This document shows, in pieces, positions 8,545 to 15,612 of a stretch of 20,859 nt of DNA (positions are counted from its first letter, which is position 1; each line of letters opens with the position of its first letter). Both the position numbers and the translations under genes were made by a program. Under the pieces are notes generated by a model. The model made no database searches. It was not told the DNA's origin and saw only the letters and a program-made list of their open reading frames with translations. The DNA comes from Alteromonadaceae bacterium UBA2620. Lineage in GTDB: Bacteria; Pseudomonadota; Gammaproteobacteria; Enterobacterales; Alteromonadaceae. The DNA lies in the NCBI GenBank assembly GCA_002339125.1, contig DDJQ01000110.1, positions 1 to 20,859 of the forward strand, given 5' to 3'.

Positions 8545-8755
8545 CAGTTACCGAACATCTCACGCTCATCCCATGCTCGATTAACGCTTAAGGTTCCGGC
8601 CTCACTGACGATATAATTAATATTGCGAAACTCCTGATATTAAACTAATTTTTTAAGTACAGAATGCGGGCACCACGTCCGATGATGTCTTCAGGGCACT
8701 TGTCGGCGTCAGCCCCGGGCTATGACGGCCAAAGGATAAAAGAAGTGAGAAGAAT

Positions 8756-9286
8756 GTGATTGCAGTTTCTGCCAATGCCAGAGAAGTTACCTTTTCTGCC
8801 GACGAACTTATCGTGAGTAAAACCGATTTACGCGGCAACCTGACTTACGCAAACCGGCACTTTATGCGGGTTTCCAACTTTGCTGAAAGTGAGTTGCTCG
8901 GCCAGCCCCACAACATTATTCGTCATGCGGATATGCCCAGAGGCGTGTATCACGCGATGTGGAAAACCCTTAAGTCCAAGCACGAATTCTTTGGGTTTGT
9001 TAAAAACCTGACGTCCGATGGCAATTTTTACTGGGTGTTTGCCAACGTCACGCCTGACTTTAATAAAGGCAATGTGGAAGGTTTCTTCTCAGTTCGTCGC
9101 CAGGCACCGAGAGCCGCACTGGGAGTTATTGAGCCGGTTTACCGCCAGATGCGGGAAATAGAACAGCGAAGTCGCAAAGAAACGGCGCCAACCGATTCCT
9201 GGAACTGGTTACAGGAACACATAAAAGCCGAAACCGGCCTGAGTTACGAAGAGTTTGTTATCGGACTCTACGAAGAGCACTGTTAA
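8756..9286 (+). CDS. Aer/CetB-like single-PAS sensor protein
   Basis: A soluble 176-residue protein with one PAS domain (about residues 13-115), like the N-terminal PAS of the E. coli aerotaxis receptor Aer. Matching segments are SKTDLRGNLTYAN, GQPHNIIRHADMP and the later DGNFYWVFANVTP. The RH.DMP motif (Arg56, His57, Asp59) aligns with Aer residues needed for FAD binding. The Aer Trp79 position is Phe78 here. No transmembrane segment is present; the remaining 60 residues are helical and hydrophilic. The GTG at 8756 is the only plausible start, behind a purine-rich stretch; an ATG two bases earlier hits an immediate stop. Its stop overlaps the ribosome binding site of the following chemoreceptor gene, so the two are made together. 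The likely role is sensing redox or energy state for that receptor. Confidence 0.87.
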   Translation: MIAVSANAREVTFSADELIVSKTDLRGNLTYANRHFMRVSNFAESELLGQPHNIIRHADMPRGVYHAMWKTLKSKHEFFGFVKNLTSDGNFYWVFANVTPDFNKGNVEGFFSVRRQAPRAALGVIEPVYRQMREIEQRSRKETAPTDSWNWLQEHIKAETGLSYEEFVIGLYEEHC

Positions 9287-9299
9287 GGGAATGGCTATC

Positions 9300-10793
9300 A
9301 TGAAAGAAAACACCAGTAACGTCAGTAAAAACATTCCCTTTTTATCGCAGAAGTTTTTAATAAACTGTGTGGTATTTATTGTGTTAACCGTTGTCCTCGC
9401 GGTGTACAGCATCATTGCTAACGGCATAGGATTTGTAAACGTGAGCTCGCCGATAATCGCGGTGGTGTTTGCTATTTATGCTTATCGCGACCATCAGCGC
9501 CCCATTGATGCACTGAGCGCTATACATTTAACCCTTAAAGAAGCGATTCAGGGCAATACTCACGTGCGGGTCACGCAAACCCGCGGACTGGGCGAAGTGG
9601 GTAAGGTCGCCTGGGAACTTAACGACTTCCTCGATATCGTCGAAACCAACTTTAAAGAGTTGTCTAACAGCTTTGAACGGGCAGGCAAAAGACAGTTTTA
9701 CCGCAAAGGCCTGGTAAAAGGCCTGCCTGGTGAATTTGCAGAGATCATGAACAATGTTAACGGTGCCATTGGCGCCATGGAAAAGGCTGATACTTTTGCC
9801 CGACAAAATCGCCTGCTCAGTGAAATGCACCATCTCAATACCAGTAATCTGCTCGATAATCTCAAAGACAGTCAAAGTCAGATGGTCACGTTGTCGGAAA
9901 AAATGGACGATGTACTCAACATTGCCGGCGAGAGTAAACACGGCGCTGATCGCAGTGCGAAAACGGTAGGTGAGCTTAAGCTTTCTGTCGAACAGGTGAA
10001 TGAGCGCATGGTGTCAGTGGAAGAGACGGCTAATCTGTTAGCTCAGGAAAGTAGCCGCATTGCCGAAACTGTTAAGCTGATAGGCGATATTGCTGAACAA
10101 ACCAATTTACTGGCCCTCAACGCCGCTATCGAGGCTGCCCGGGCCGGTGAAGTGGGGCGGGGCTTTGCTGTGGTGGCAGATGAAGTTCGCCATCTGGCCG
10201 ATCGTACCCGTAAATCTACCGAAGAAATCAGCGATATTATTTTTAATCTTACCGGCAAGATAGACACTATGGTGTCACAAACGCTGGAAGTTGCGCAGAG
10301 CACCAAAGACATTGGTGATGAAGTCTCAAGCTTCCACACCAACTTTGAATCGGTAGCGAAAGCCGCCGACGATACCATTACGCTGATAGGTCAAACCAAA
10401 GACAGCTCGTTTGCGTCACTGGTGAAACTCGACCATATCATCTATATGCAAAACGGTTACATCGCTATGGAAAATGATGCCGAAGGCAAAGAAGCCGATG
10501 CCGTAAAAGTGGATCATATGTCCTGCCGTTTAGGGAAGTGGTACTACGAGGGCATTGGCAAAGAGATCTTCAGTGGTCTCACGGCCTATAAAGAGCTCGA
10601 TAGCTACCATGCCGGTGTGCATCAGAATGTACATAAAGCCATGGAATACGTTACCCAGGACTGGCTGCGCAGCGATGAAGTGTTTGACGGCATTATCCAT
10701 CATATGAGCTTAGCGGAGCAAAACAGTTCACAGGTCATCAACTGCCTGACCAGGCTGGTGGATGAAAAACACCGGTTACCGGCGGTGCGTTAA
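9300..10793 (+). CDS. Methyl-accepting chemotaxis protein with C-terminal CZB zinc-binding domain
   Basis: A 497-residue membrane receptor. Two hydrophobic segments (about 18-40 and 44-62) form a hairpin with almost no periplasmic loop, so it lacks an external ligand domain. A HAMP-like region (67-120, with LGEVGKVAWELN) is followed by a possible second HAMP (about 125-162). The signalling tip that contacts CheA/CheW is AEQTNLLALNAAIEAARAGE (265-284). The C-terminus is a CZB domain with zinc ligands His379, Cys409 (CRLGKWY), His437 and His441 (H...H). No CheR-binding pentapeptide is present. I chose the ATG at 9300 because AAGGGA (9285-9290) is 9 nt upstream; the ATG at 9291 directly abuts that site. 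Input probably comes from the co-encoded PAS protein, and the CZB may add zinc or oxidant sensing. Confidence 0.92.
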   Translation: MKENTSNVSKNIPFLSQKFLINCVVFIVLTVVLAVYSIIANGIGFVNVSSPIIAVVFAIYAYRDHQRPIDALSAIHLTLKEAIQGNTHVRVTQTRGLGEVGKVAWELNDFLDIVETNFKELSNSFERAGKRQFYRKGLVKGLPGEFAEIMNNVNGAIGAMEKADTFARQNRLLSEMHHLNTSNLLDNLKDSQSQMVTLSEKMDDVLNIAGESKHGADRSAKTVGELKLSVEQVNERMVSVEETANLLAQESSRIAETVKLIGDIAEQTNLLALNAAIEAARAGEVGRGFAVVADEVRHLADRTRKSTEEISDIIFNLTGKIDTMVSQTLEVAQSTKDIGDEVSSFHTNFESVAKAADDTITLIGQTKDSSFASLVKLDHIIYMQNGYIAMENDAEGKEADAVKVDHMSCRLGKWYYEGIGKEIFSGLTAYKELDSYHAGVHQNVHKAMEYVTQDWLRSDEVFDGIIHHMSLAEQNSSQVINCLTRLVDEKHRLPAVR

Positions 10794-10818
10794 CGGTCGA
10801 GCTCAAATTCAGGTAAAC

Positions 10819-10848
10819 AAGGCAAGCATGTTCGCTTGCCTTTTCTTT
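10819..10848 (+). terminator. Terminator after the chemoreceptor gene
   Basis: The stem AAGGCAAGC / GCTTGCCTT spans 10819-10827 and 10834-10842 with a 6-nt loop ATGTTC, followed by a T-rich stretch. It lies 25 bp past the stop and ends the PAS-receptor transcription unit. Confidence 0.88.
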
Positions 10849-10927
10849 ATGCGGCTATTCAGCTTACAGTTAAGTTGCCACTGTTATCGTTGATTTATCA
10901 GTTACCGTTGATCTCATGGAGCAGAAA

Positions 10928-12589
10928 ATGACAAAAACAAGGGTTGGTCGCAGCGCGTTGGTAGTTGCCATGGCAGTTGCGCTGGTTAATTGTACTTCAG
11001 GGCCGAGCGAGCAAGAGCTGGCCGCTGAGCGACAAGCCAGTAAGGCAGCCGAAAAAGCCGAACAGATGAAAGTAAAGCGCGAGCGTCATGTTGCCGCCGA
11101 AATGGTCATGCCACTGATGGCAACTGGCAGTCATATGGCGCCTATGCCAGCGCCCGCACAGCCGCAGTACCAGGACGGCTTTGAGCAGTTTGATACTAAT
11201 CCGGTCAAGCGGGTTACCGATGAACCGGTTTCGACTTTTTCTGCCGATGTCGATACCACCTCCTACAGTTTTGTGCGAAAACAATTAAACCGTGGTTATT
11301 TGCCCGAGAAAAGTGCCGTGCGGCTGGAAGAAATTGTTAACTATTTTGATTACAACTATCCGCTTCCAACCAGTGCTAACCGGCCTTTTTTGCCCACCAT
11401 AGTAGTACATGATTCGCCCTGGGCGGAGCATCGTAAGCTGGTGCATATTGGTATTCAGGGATACGAACTGGAGCCAAACGAACAGCCGGATAGCAACCTG
11501 GTGTTTTTGCTGGATGTGTCAGGTTCGATGAACGCGCCGGATAAACTCCCTTTGGTCAGGCAATCCATTAAGCTGTTGCTTAAAACCCTCAAGCCAACCG
11601 ATACCATAGCTATTGTGGTGTATGCCGGCGCTGCCGGGACTGTACTTGAACCCACTAAAGTGGCGGATAGCACCAAGATTATTGCTGCGCTGGATAAACT
11701 GAAAGCTGGCGGTTCCACCGCTGGCGGCGAAGGCCTGCAACTGGCGTATCGGCTGGCCGAGTCGAACTTTAATGAGCAGGCAGTTAACCGCATTATGCTC
11801 GCCACCGACGGTGACTTTAATGTCGGTTTGTCGGACCCTGAACAATTAACAGATTTTGTTGAGCGTAAACGCCAGAGCGGTATTTATTTGTCGGTAATTG
11901 GCTTTGGGCGTGGTAATTATAAAGACGCGTTAATGCAGTCGCTGGCCCAGAATGGCAACGGGATCGCAGCGTACATTGATACGTTGGCTGAAGCGCAAAA
12001 GCTGTTTGTGGAAGAGGCTACGTCCTCTTTGTTTCCCATTGCTACAGATCTCAAAATCCAGGTGGAATTTAATCCGGCGGTGGTGAATGAATACCGGTTA
12101 CTGGGATATGAAACCCGGGCGCTGCAAGAAGAAGACTTTAATAACGATAAAGTGGATGCCGGTGATATAGGCTCCGGCCACGCGGTAACGGCTATTTATG
12201 AGGTTACCCTTAACGGCCAGCCGGGCAGCTACCTGGATGAGTCCCGTTATACCAGTGGCGACAGCAGCGGGGCGAATGACGCTTTAGCAGAATTGGGGTA
12301 TTTAAAAATCCGTTATAAATTGCCGGGTGAGGATACTTCGCAATTGCTGGAGCAACCGATTATGAGCGCTGCCGAAGTTTCGCCTGCGATCATGCAGGAA
12401 GTAAACTTTGCCACTGCGGTGGCAGGCTTTGCTCAGTTAATGAAAGACGGTAAGTATACCGGTCAGTGGTCATTAGATGATGCCTTTAACCTGGCGCTGG
12501 CAAACAAGGGCGAGGATTATTATGGTTACCGCGGCGAGTTTACTCAACTGATTCGGCAGGCAAAAGTGGCCGAAGAAGCCGAATTTTAA
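10928..12589 (+). CDS. VWA-domain lipoprotein, YfbK-like
   Basis: A 553-residue envelope protein of the family that includes E. coli YfbK. I chose the ATG at 10928 because GGAG (10918-10921) lies 6 nt upstream; the ATG at 10916 has no such site. The signal peptide ends in LVNC with Cys22 as probable lipidation site; Asn at -1 is less common than Gly, Ala or Ser. A lysine- and alanine-rich linker follows (28-60). The conserved N-terminal block contains STFSADVDTTSYSFVR, and a VWA domain of about 190-370 carries the metal-binding MIDAS motif DVSGS (Asp196, Ser198, Ser200), Thr264 and Asp294. The C-terminus ends in YYGYRGEFTQLIRQAK, typical of the family. Its function is unknown; VWA domains generally mediate metal-dependent protein binding. 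It has its own upstream region after a terminator and converges on the next gene. Confidence 0.9.
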   Translation: MTKTRVGRSALVVAMAVALVNCTSGPSEQELAAERQASKAAEKAEQMKVKRERHVAAEMVMPLMATGSHMAPMPAPAQPQYQDGFEQFDTNPVKRVTDEPVSTFSADVDTTSYSFVRKQLNRGYLPEKSAVRLEEIVNYFDYNYPLPTSANRPFLPTIVVHDSPWAEHRKLVHIGIQGYELEPNEQPDSNLVFLLDVSGSMNAPDKLPLVRQSIKLLLKTLKPTDTIAIVVYAGAAGTVLEPTKVADSTKIIAALDKLKAGGSTAGGEGLQLAYRLAESNFNEQAVNRIMLATDGDFNVGLSDPEQLTDFVERKRQSGIYLSVIGFGRGNYKDALMQSLAQNGNGIAAYIDTLAEAQKLFVEEATSSLFPIATDLKIQVEFNPAVVNEYRLLGYETRALQEEDFNNDKVDAGDIGSGHAVTAIYEVTLNGQPGSYLDESRYTSGDSSGANDALAELGYLKIRYKLPGEDTSQLLEQPIMSAAEVSPAIMQEVNFATAVAGFAQLMKDGKYTGQWSLDDAFNLALANKGEDYYGYRGEFTQLIRQAKVAEEAEF

Positions 12590-12644
12590 TTCGCAGAAAA
12601 AGCCACTTCATCTTGTATTCGCTACAGGCGCCTGGCCGTAAAAC

Positions 12645-12986
12645 CTAAGCGCCGCTGATTTTGCCGAGCATTTCCAGCCGGGCTTTAATAGAACCCGACG
12701 TACGCTGATGGGTTTTAGCCAGCTGAGAAATGCTGCTACCCGAATCAAACGCGCTGGCTAACTGCTCGTCCTCCTCATCAGGCCAGGGCTTACCGGCATT
12801 GGGCGGCAATGACGATTTTCTCTGCTGGTACTTAACTGACCTGTCGAGTGCTTCGTGGGCCATAAAAAGTGCCCGAATAATAATCGGCTGATTAAAACAG
12901 CTGTTATCGGATAGTACCTCCCCGGATGCCGGATCTACTCCTTGCGAGAGGGTATAAATCACGTCTTTAGCCTGGCTAAGTTCCAT
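12645..12986 (-). CDS. Small hypothetical protein with HTH/Myb-like C-terminal segment
   Basis: A 113-residue protein I cannot assign to a named family. The first 65 residues are helical. Residues 67-110 (PWPDEEDEQLASAFDSGSSI followed by QLAKTHQRTSGSIKARLEML) fit a Myb/SANT-like or homeodomain-like helix-turn-helix of the type W..EED..L...F..G.....LA....RT.G.I..RL. Such segments bind DNA or serve as accessory domains in larger enzymes. The start is well supported: AAGGAAA lies 4 nt upstream of the ATG, and a promoter lies at 13028-13055. It converges with the VWA gene, 55 bp away, with no clear terminator between. A regulatory role is possible but unproven. Confidence 0.72.
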   Translation of the reverse strand: MELSQAKDVIYTLSQGVDPASGEVLSDNSCFNQPIIIRALFMAHEALDRSVKYQQRKSSLPPNAGKPWPDEEDEQLASAFDSGSSISQLAKTHQRTSGSIKARLEMLGKISGA

Positions 12987-13027
12987 CTTATTTCCTTATC
13001 GCTGACGGTTTGAGTGTTCATGCACAA

Positions 13028-13055
13028 ATCATAAGTTAGCGGCGTACTGAGACAA
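13028..13055 (-). promoter_or_regulatory. Promoter for the 113-residue protein gene
   Basis: On the minus strand, TTGTCT (13050-13055) and TATGAT (13028-13033) are separated by 16 bp and match sigma-70 elements at 4 and 5 of 6 positions. The elements sit about 40 bp upstream of the ATG at 12986. Confidence 0.55.
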
Positions 13056-13159
13056 CTGTACACAGGGCGAGTTTGCTTGTGTGCAGACGAGGCGGAGCGC
13101 AAGGGTCTATCAGTTGAGTTAAACAACTATGTGGTGACCACTTTTTCCCCTCAATTAGA

Positions 13160-13190
13160 AAAGGGCATCAACCAGAGGCTGATGCCCTTT
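13160..13190. terminator. Bidirectional-type hairpin terminator
   Basis: An 11-bp perfect stem AAAGGGCATCA / TGATGCCCTTT (13160-13170 and 13180-13190) has a 9-nt loop. Short T-rich runs follow on both strands. It sits 41 bp past the end of the GH43 relic and was probably the terminator of that ancestral gene; no gene reads into it from the other side. Confidence 0.72.
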
Positions 13191-13231
13191 GTTTAACAGT
13201 GAGTCGTCAGTAGCGGAGGCTAGTAGCGAGG

Positions 13232-13468
13232 TCAGCCGTTGCTGTCCCAGTTAAGTGTACTGATCAGCAGCTTGGGTACACCGTTATCCGAGCATTTACC
13301 GGCAATGCCCGGTCCGGTCTGGAATATCCACCAGCGGCCATCTTCATAAGCCAGGGTTGGGTCGTGAGTGACCAGACTTCCGGTTAGTGGCCAGTGGCTG
13401 ACGGCACCATTTGTTGTTGACGGATCCCATGGGGTGTTTTCAACACTGGCAAGTTTATTGTATTGCAA
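13232..13468 (-). pseudogene. GH43 arabinanase relic with internal deletion
   Basis: An open frame of 78 codons on the minus strand, without a convincing start (only TTG) or ribosome binding site. The middle reads SLVTHDPTLAYEDGRWWIFQ then TGPGI, the start of the GH43 beta-propeller including the catalytic-base HDP motif. The last part, SDNGVPKLLISTLNWDSNG, closely resembles the extreme C-terminus of endo-arabinanases such as Bacillus AbnA (DNGIPKLLINDLNW). In intact enzymes these two blocks are separated by more than 200 residues that hold the other catalytic acids. The junction lies near 13290-13305. The relic is sandwiched between the M13 gene's terminator and its own hairpin, so it is probably neither expressed nor active. 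Confidence 0.68.
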
Positions 13469-13470
13469 AC

Positions 13471-13494
13471 AAAAAAAAGCAGCCCGAAGGCTGC
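13471..13494 (-). terminator. Terminator after the M13 peptidase gene
   Basis: Read on the minus strand, GCAGCC-TTCG-GGCTGC (13494 down to 13479) is followed by eight T residues (13478-13471). The very stable UUCG-type tetraloop and uninterrupted T run make this a textbook intrinsic terminator, 31 bp after the peptidase stop. Confidence 0.93.
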
Positions 13495-13524
13495 TTCTTG
13501 CGTCTTTATAATGCTGGTAGCAAA

Positions 13525-15597
13525 TTACCAGATTTTTACACGTTCTTCTGGTGCCAGGTACAGGGCATCGCCCGGTTGTACGTTAAAGGCTTCGTACCAT
13601 GCATCGTGGTTACGTGGTGCCAGTGCACGGTAACGACCCGGAGAGTGAGTACCGGCACGTAACTGGTTAAGCATGCTTTGTTCGGTACGCTTTTCTTTCC
13701 AAACCTGTGCCCAGGCCAGGAAGAAACGCTGTTCGCCGGTCAGGCCGTCGATAACCGGTGCTTCTTTGCCGTTCAGGCTAAGTTTGTAAGCGTGGTAAGC
13801 CATCGACAGACCACCTACGTCACCAATGTTTTCACCCAGGCTGTTACGGCCATTAACGAAGTTACCTTCAATTGGCTCATAAGCACTGTACTGGGCGGCT
13901 AACATGTCGGCTTTTGCTTCAAACGCTGCGCGATCTTCGTCGGTCCACCAGTTTTGCTGAATACCTTTGGCATCGGACTTAGAGCCCTGGTCGTCAAAGC
14001 CGTGACCCATTTCGTGACCGATAACAGCGCCGATTGCACCGTAGTTAACTGCCGGATCGGCGTTAGGATCAAAGAATGGCGGTTGCAGGATAGCCGCCGG
14101 GAATACAATCTCGTTGAAAGATGAGTTGTAGTAAGCATTTACCCGTTGTGGCGTCATGCCCCAGCGCTCGCGGTTAGTCGGTTCCAGTTCATCTTCTACC
14201 TGCTTGGCGTGGAAGAACTTGCTGATGTTACGTTCGTTGGTCAGCAGATCCTGGTCAGTAATTTCCAGGCCTTCATAAGAAATCCACTCATCCGGATAAC
14301 CGATTTTAGGGTTAAACGCCGCCAGCTTGGCTTTAGCATTGACTTTGGTTTCTTCGCCCATCCAGTCCAGACCGTCGATACGCTCGCCCAGGGCAGCACG
14401 CAGGTTTTCTACCAGCTCAGCCATTTGCGTTTTAGAGCTTTCCGGGAAGAAGCGATCAACATAGCTCTTACCAATGGCGAAGCCCAAAGACGTAGTGCCA
14501 GACATGGCGCTAAGCGCACGTTTCCAGCGTGGACGAGGCTCTTGCTGACCGCTCAGGGTTTTACCATAGAAATCGAAGTTGGCCAGATAGATGTCATCTG
14601 ACAGCATCGACGCATTATTCGAGATAGTGTGGTAGGTCAGGTATGTTTTCCAGTCATCCAGTGGCGTATCGTTGATGATTTCGATAACGTCTTTTACCGG
14701 TTGTGGCTGGGAGATGTTCAGCTCAGGCGCTTTAAAGCCCATCGCATCTAACCAGGCATTCCAGTCAAAGTCAGGATACATGTCAGCAAGTGCGCTACGC
14801 TCGACCTGGTTTAATGTCAGGTCGCGGTCACGACGCTTTTCACGTGGCCACTGAATTTCTGCAATTTTGGTTTCCAGCGCCAGAATGGTCTGGGCTTTTT
14901 CTTCCGGGTTTTCCACCTCGGCGAAGGTCAGCATCTCAGCGATGTGTTTTACGTAGGCGTCGCGGATATTGCTGAAGCGCTCTGAATCGTTGAGGTAATA
15001 ATCACGATCAGGTAAGCCCAGACCGCCAACACCCACACTCAGCTGGTATTCATTTGGATCCAGGCGGTTATACCACAGGCCACCGTATAATGGCGCTGAA
15101 GCGCCGGTCAGCCAGCTTTCGCCGAAGAATTCGGTAAGCTCTTTAACCGACGACAGATTGTCGATGTCAGTCAGCGTAGGATTAATTGGCGTAATGCCTT
15201 TAGCGTTGATGGTTTCAGTATCCATGTACGCTGTGTAGTAATCGTGAACCAGTTGTTCTTCGGCGGTTAAATTATCCGACGCCATAATGTCGTCGATGAT
15301 TTGCTTAACCTGCTCTTCGCTGCGATCGGCCAGGGCGTTAAATGCGCCAAAGCGGGTTTTGTCTGCTGGCAGTTCGTAGTTTTCATACCAGGTACCACTG
15401 GCATACATAAAGAAGTCGTCACCCGGTTTTACGCTTTCGTCACGGGCGGTCAGGTCTACACCAAATGAGCCAATTTCGGCTTTAGCGGCAGGCGCTTCAG
15501 TTTGGGTGTCTGCGGTTTGCGTGGTGGTTTCTGGTTTGGAACAGGCCGTCAGGGCCAGCGATGCAGCAATAGTGGCTGCGAGCAATGTGTACTTCAT
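13525..15597 (-). CDS. M13-family zinc metallopeptidase lipoprotein (PepO-like)
   Basis: A 690-residue secreted or membrane-anchored endopeptidase of the neprilysin/PepO family, expected to cut short peptides. The signal peptide ends in the lipobox LTAC with Cys19 as the lipidated residue, followed by a Thr/Ala-rich tether (20-42). The M13 N-terminal lobe starts near residue 46 (GVDLTARDESVKPGDDFFMY). The substrate-binding NAYY is at 487-490, the zinc site HEMGH at 528-532 (His528, Glu529, His532) and the third ligand Glu589 in GENIGD, with Asp593 beyond. The C-terminus ends in KIW, near the family's usual C-terminal Trp. Length and motifs are complete. It starts 15 bp after the COG3146 gene and is probably co-transcribed with it; a strong terminator follows. 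Confidence 0.94.
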   Translation of the reverse strand: MKYTLLAATIAASLALTACSKPETTTQTADTQTEAPAAKAEIGSFGVDLTARDESVKPGDDFFMYASGTWYENYELPADKTRFGAFNALADRSEEQVKQIIDDIMASDNLTAEEQLVHDYYTAYMDTETINAKGITPINPTLTDIDNLSSVKELTEFFGESWLTGASAPLYGGLWYNRLDPNEYQLSVGVGGLGLPDRDYYLNDSERFSNIRDAYVKHIAEMLTFAEVENPEEKAQTILALETKIAEIQWPREKRRDRDLTLNQVERSALADMYPDFDWNAWLDAMGFKAPELNISQPQPVKDVIEIINDTPLDDWKTYLTYHTISNNASMLSDDIYLANFDFYGKTLSGQQEPRPRWKRALSAMSGTTSLGFAIGKSYVDRFFPESSKTQMAELVENLRAALGERIDGLDWMGEETKVNAKAKLAAFNPKIGYPDEWISYEGLEITDQDLLTNERNISKFFHAKQVEDELEPTNRERWGMTPQRVNAYYNSSFNEIVFPAAILQPPFFDPNADPAVNYGAIGAVIGHEMGHGFDDQGSKSDAKGIQQNWWTDEDRAAFEAKADMLAAQYSAYEPIEGNFVNGRNSLGENIGDVGGLSMAYHAYKLSLNGKEAPVIDGLTGEQRFFLAWAQVWKEKRTEQSMLNQLRAGTHSPGRYRALAPRNHDAWYEAFNVQPGDALYLAPEERVKIW

Positions 15598-15612
15598 ATT
15601 GTTGTCTCTGTG

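Noticed and set aside
8708..8726. Palindrome GTCAGCCC..GGGCTATGAC as a hairpin regulator
   Set aside because: The central loop would be a single base and the arms need a 2-nt bulge, so a stable RNA hairpin is unlikely; it may be chance.
8545..8755. Sigma-54 or sigma-28 promoter before the PAS gene
   Set aside because: GGGCAC near 8695 and CCGATGAT near 8680 resemble parts of such elements, but the partner elements are not at the right spacing. A TATAAT at 8612-8617 lacks a good -35. The 211-bp gap holds nothing I can call.
13131..13141. Perfect dyad GTGGTGACCAC as an operator or terminator
   Set aside because: It is only 11 bp with a one-base centre and no gene starts or ends close enough to give it a role.
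13678..14854. Open frames on the plus strand opposite the M13 peptidase gene
   Set aside because: They lie antisense to a gene with complete catalytic motifs, lack ribosome binding sites and show no family features.
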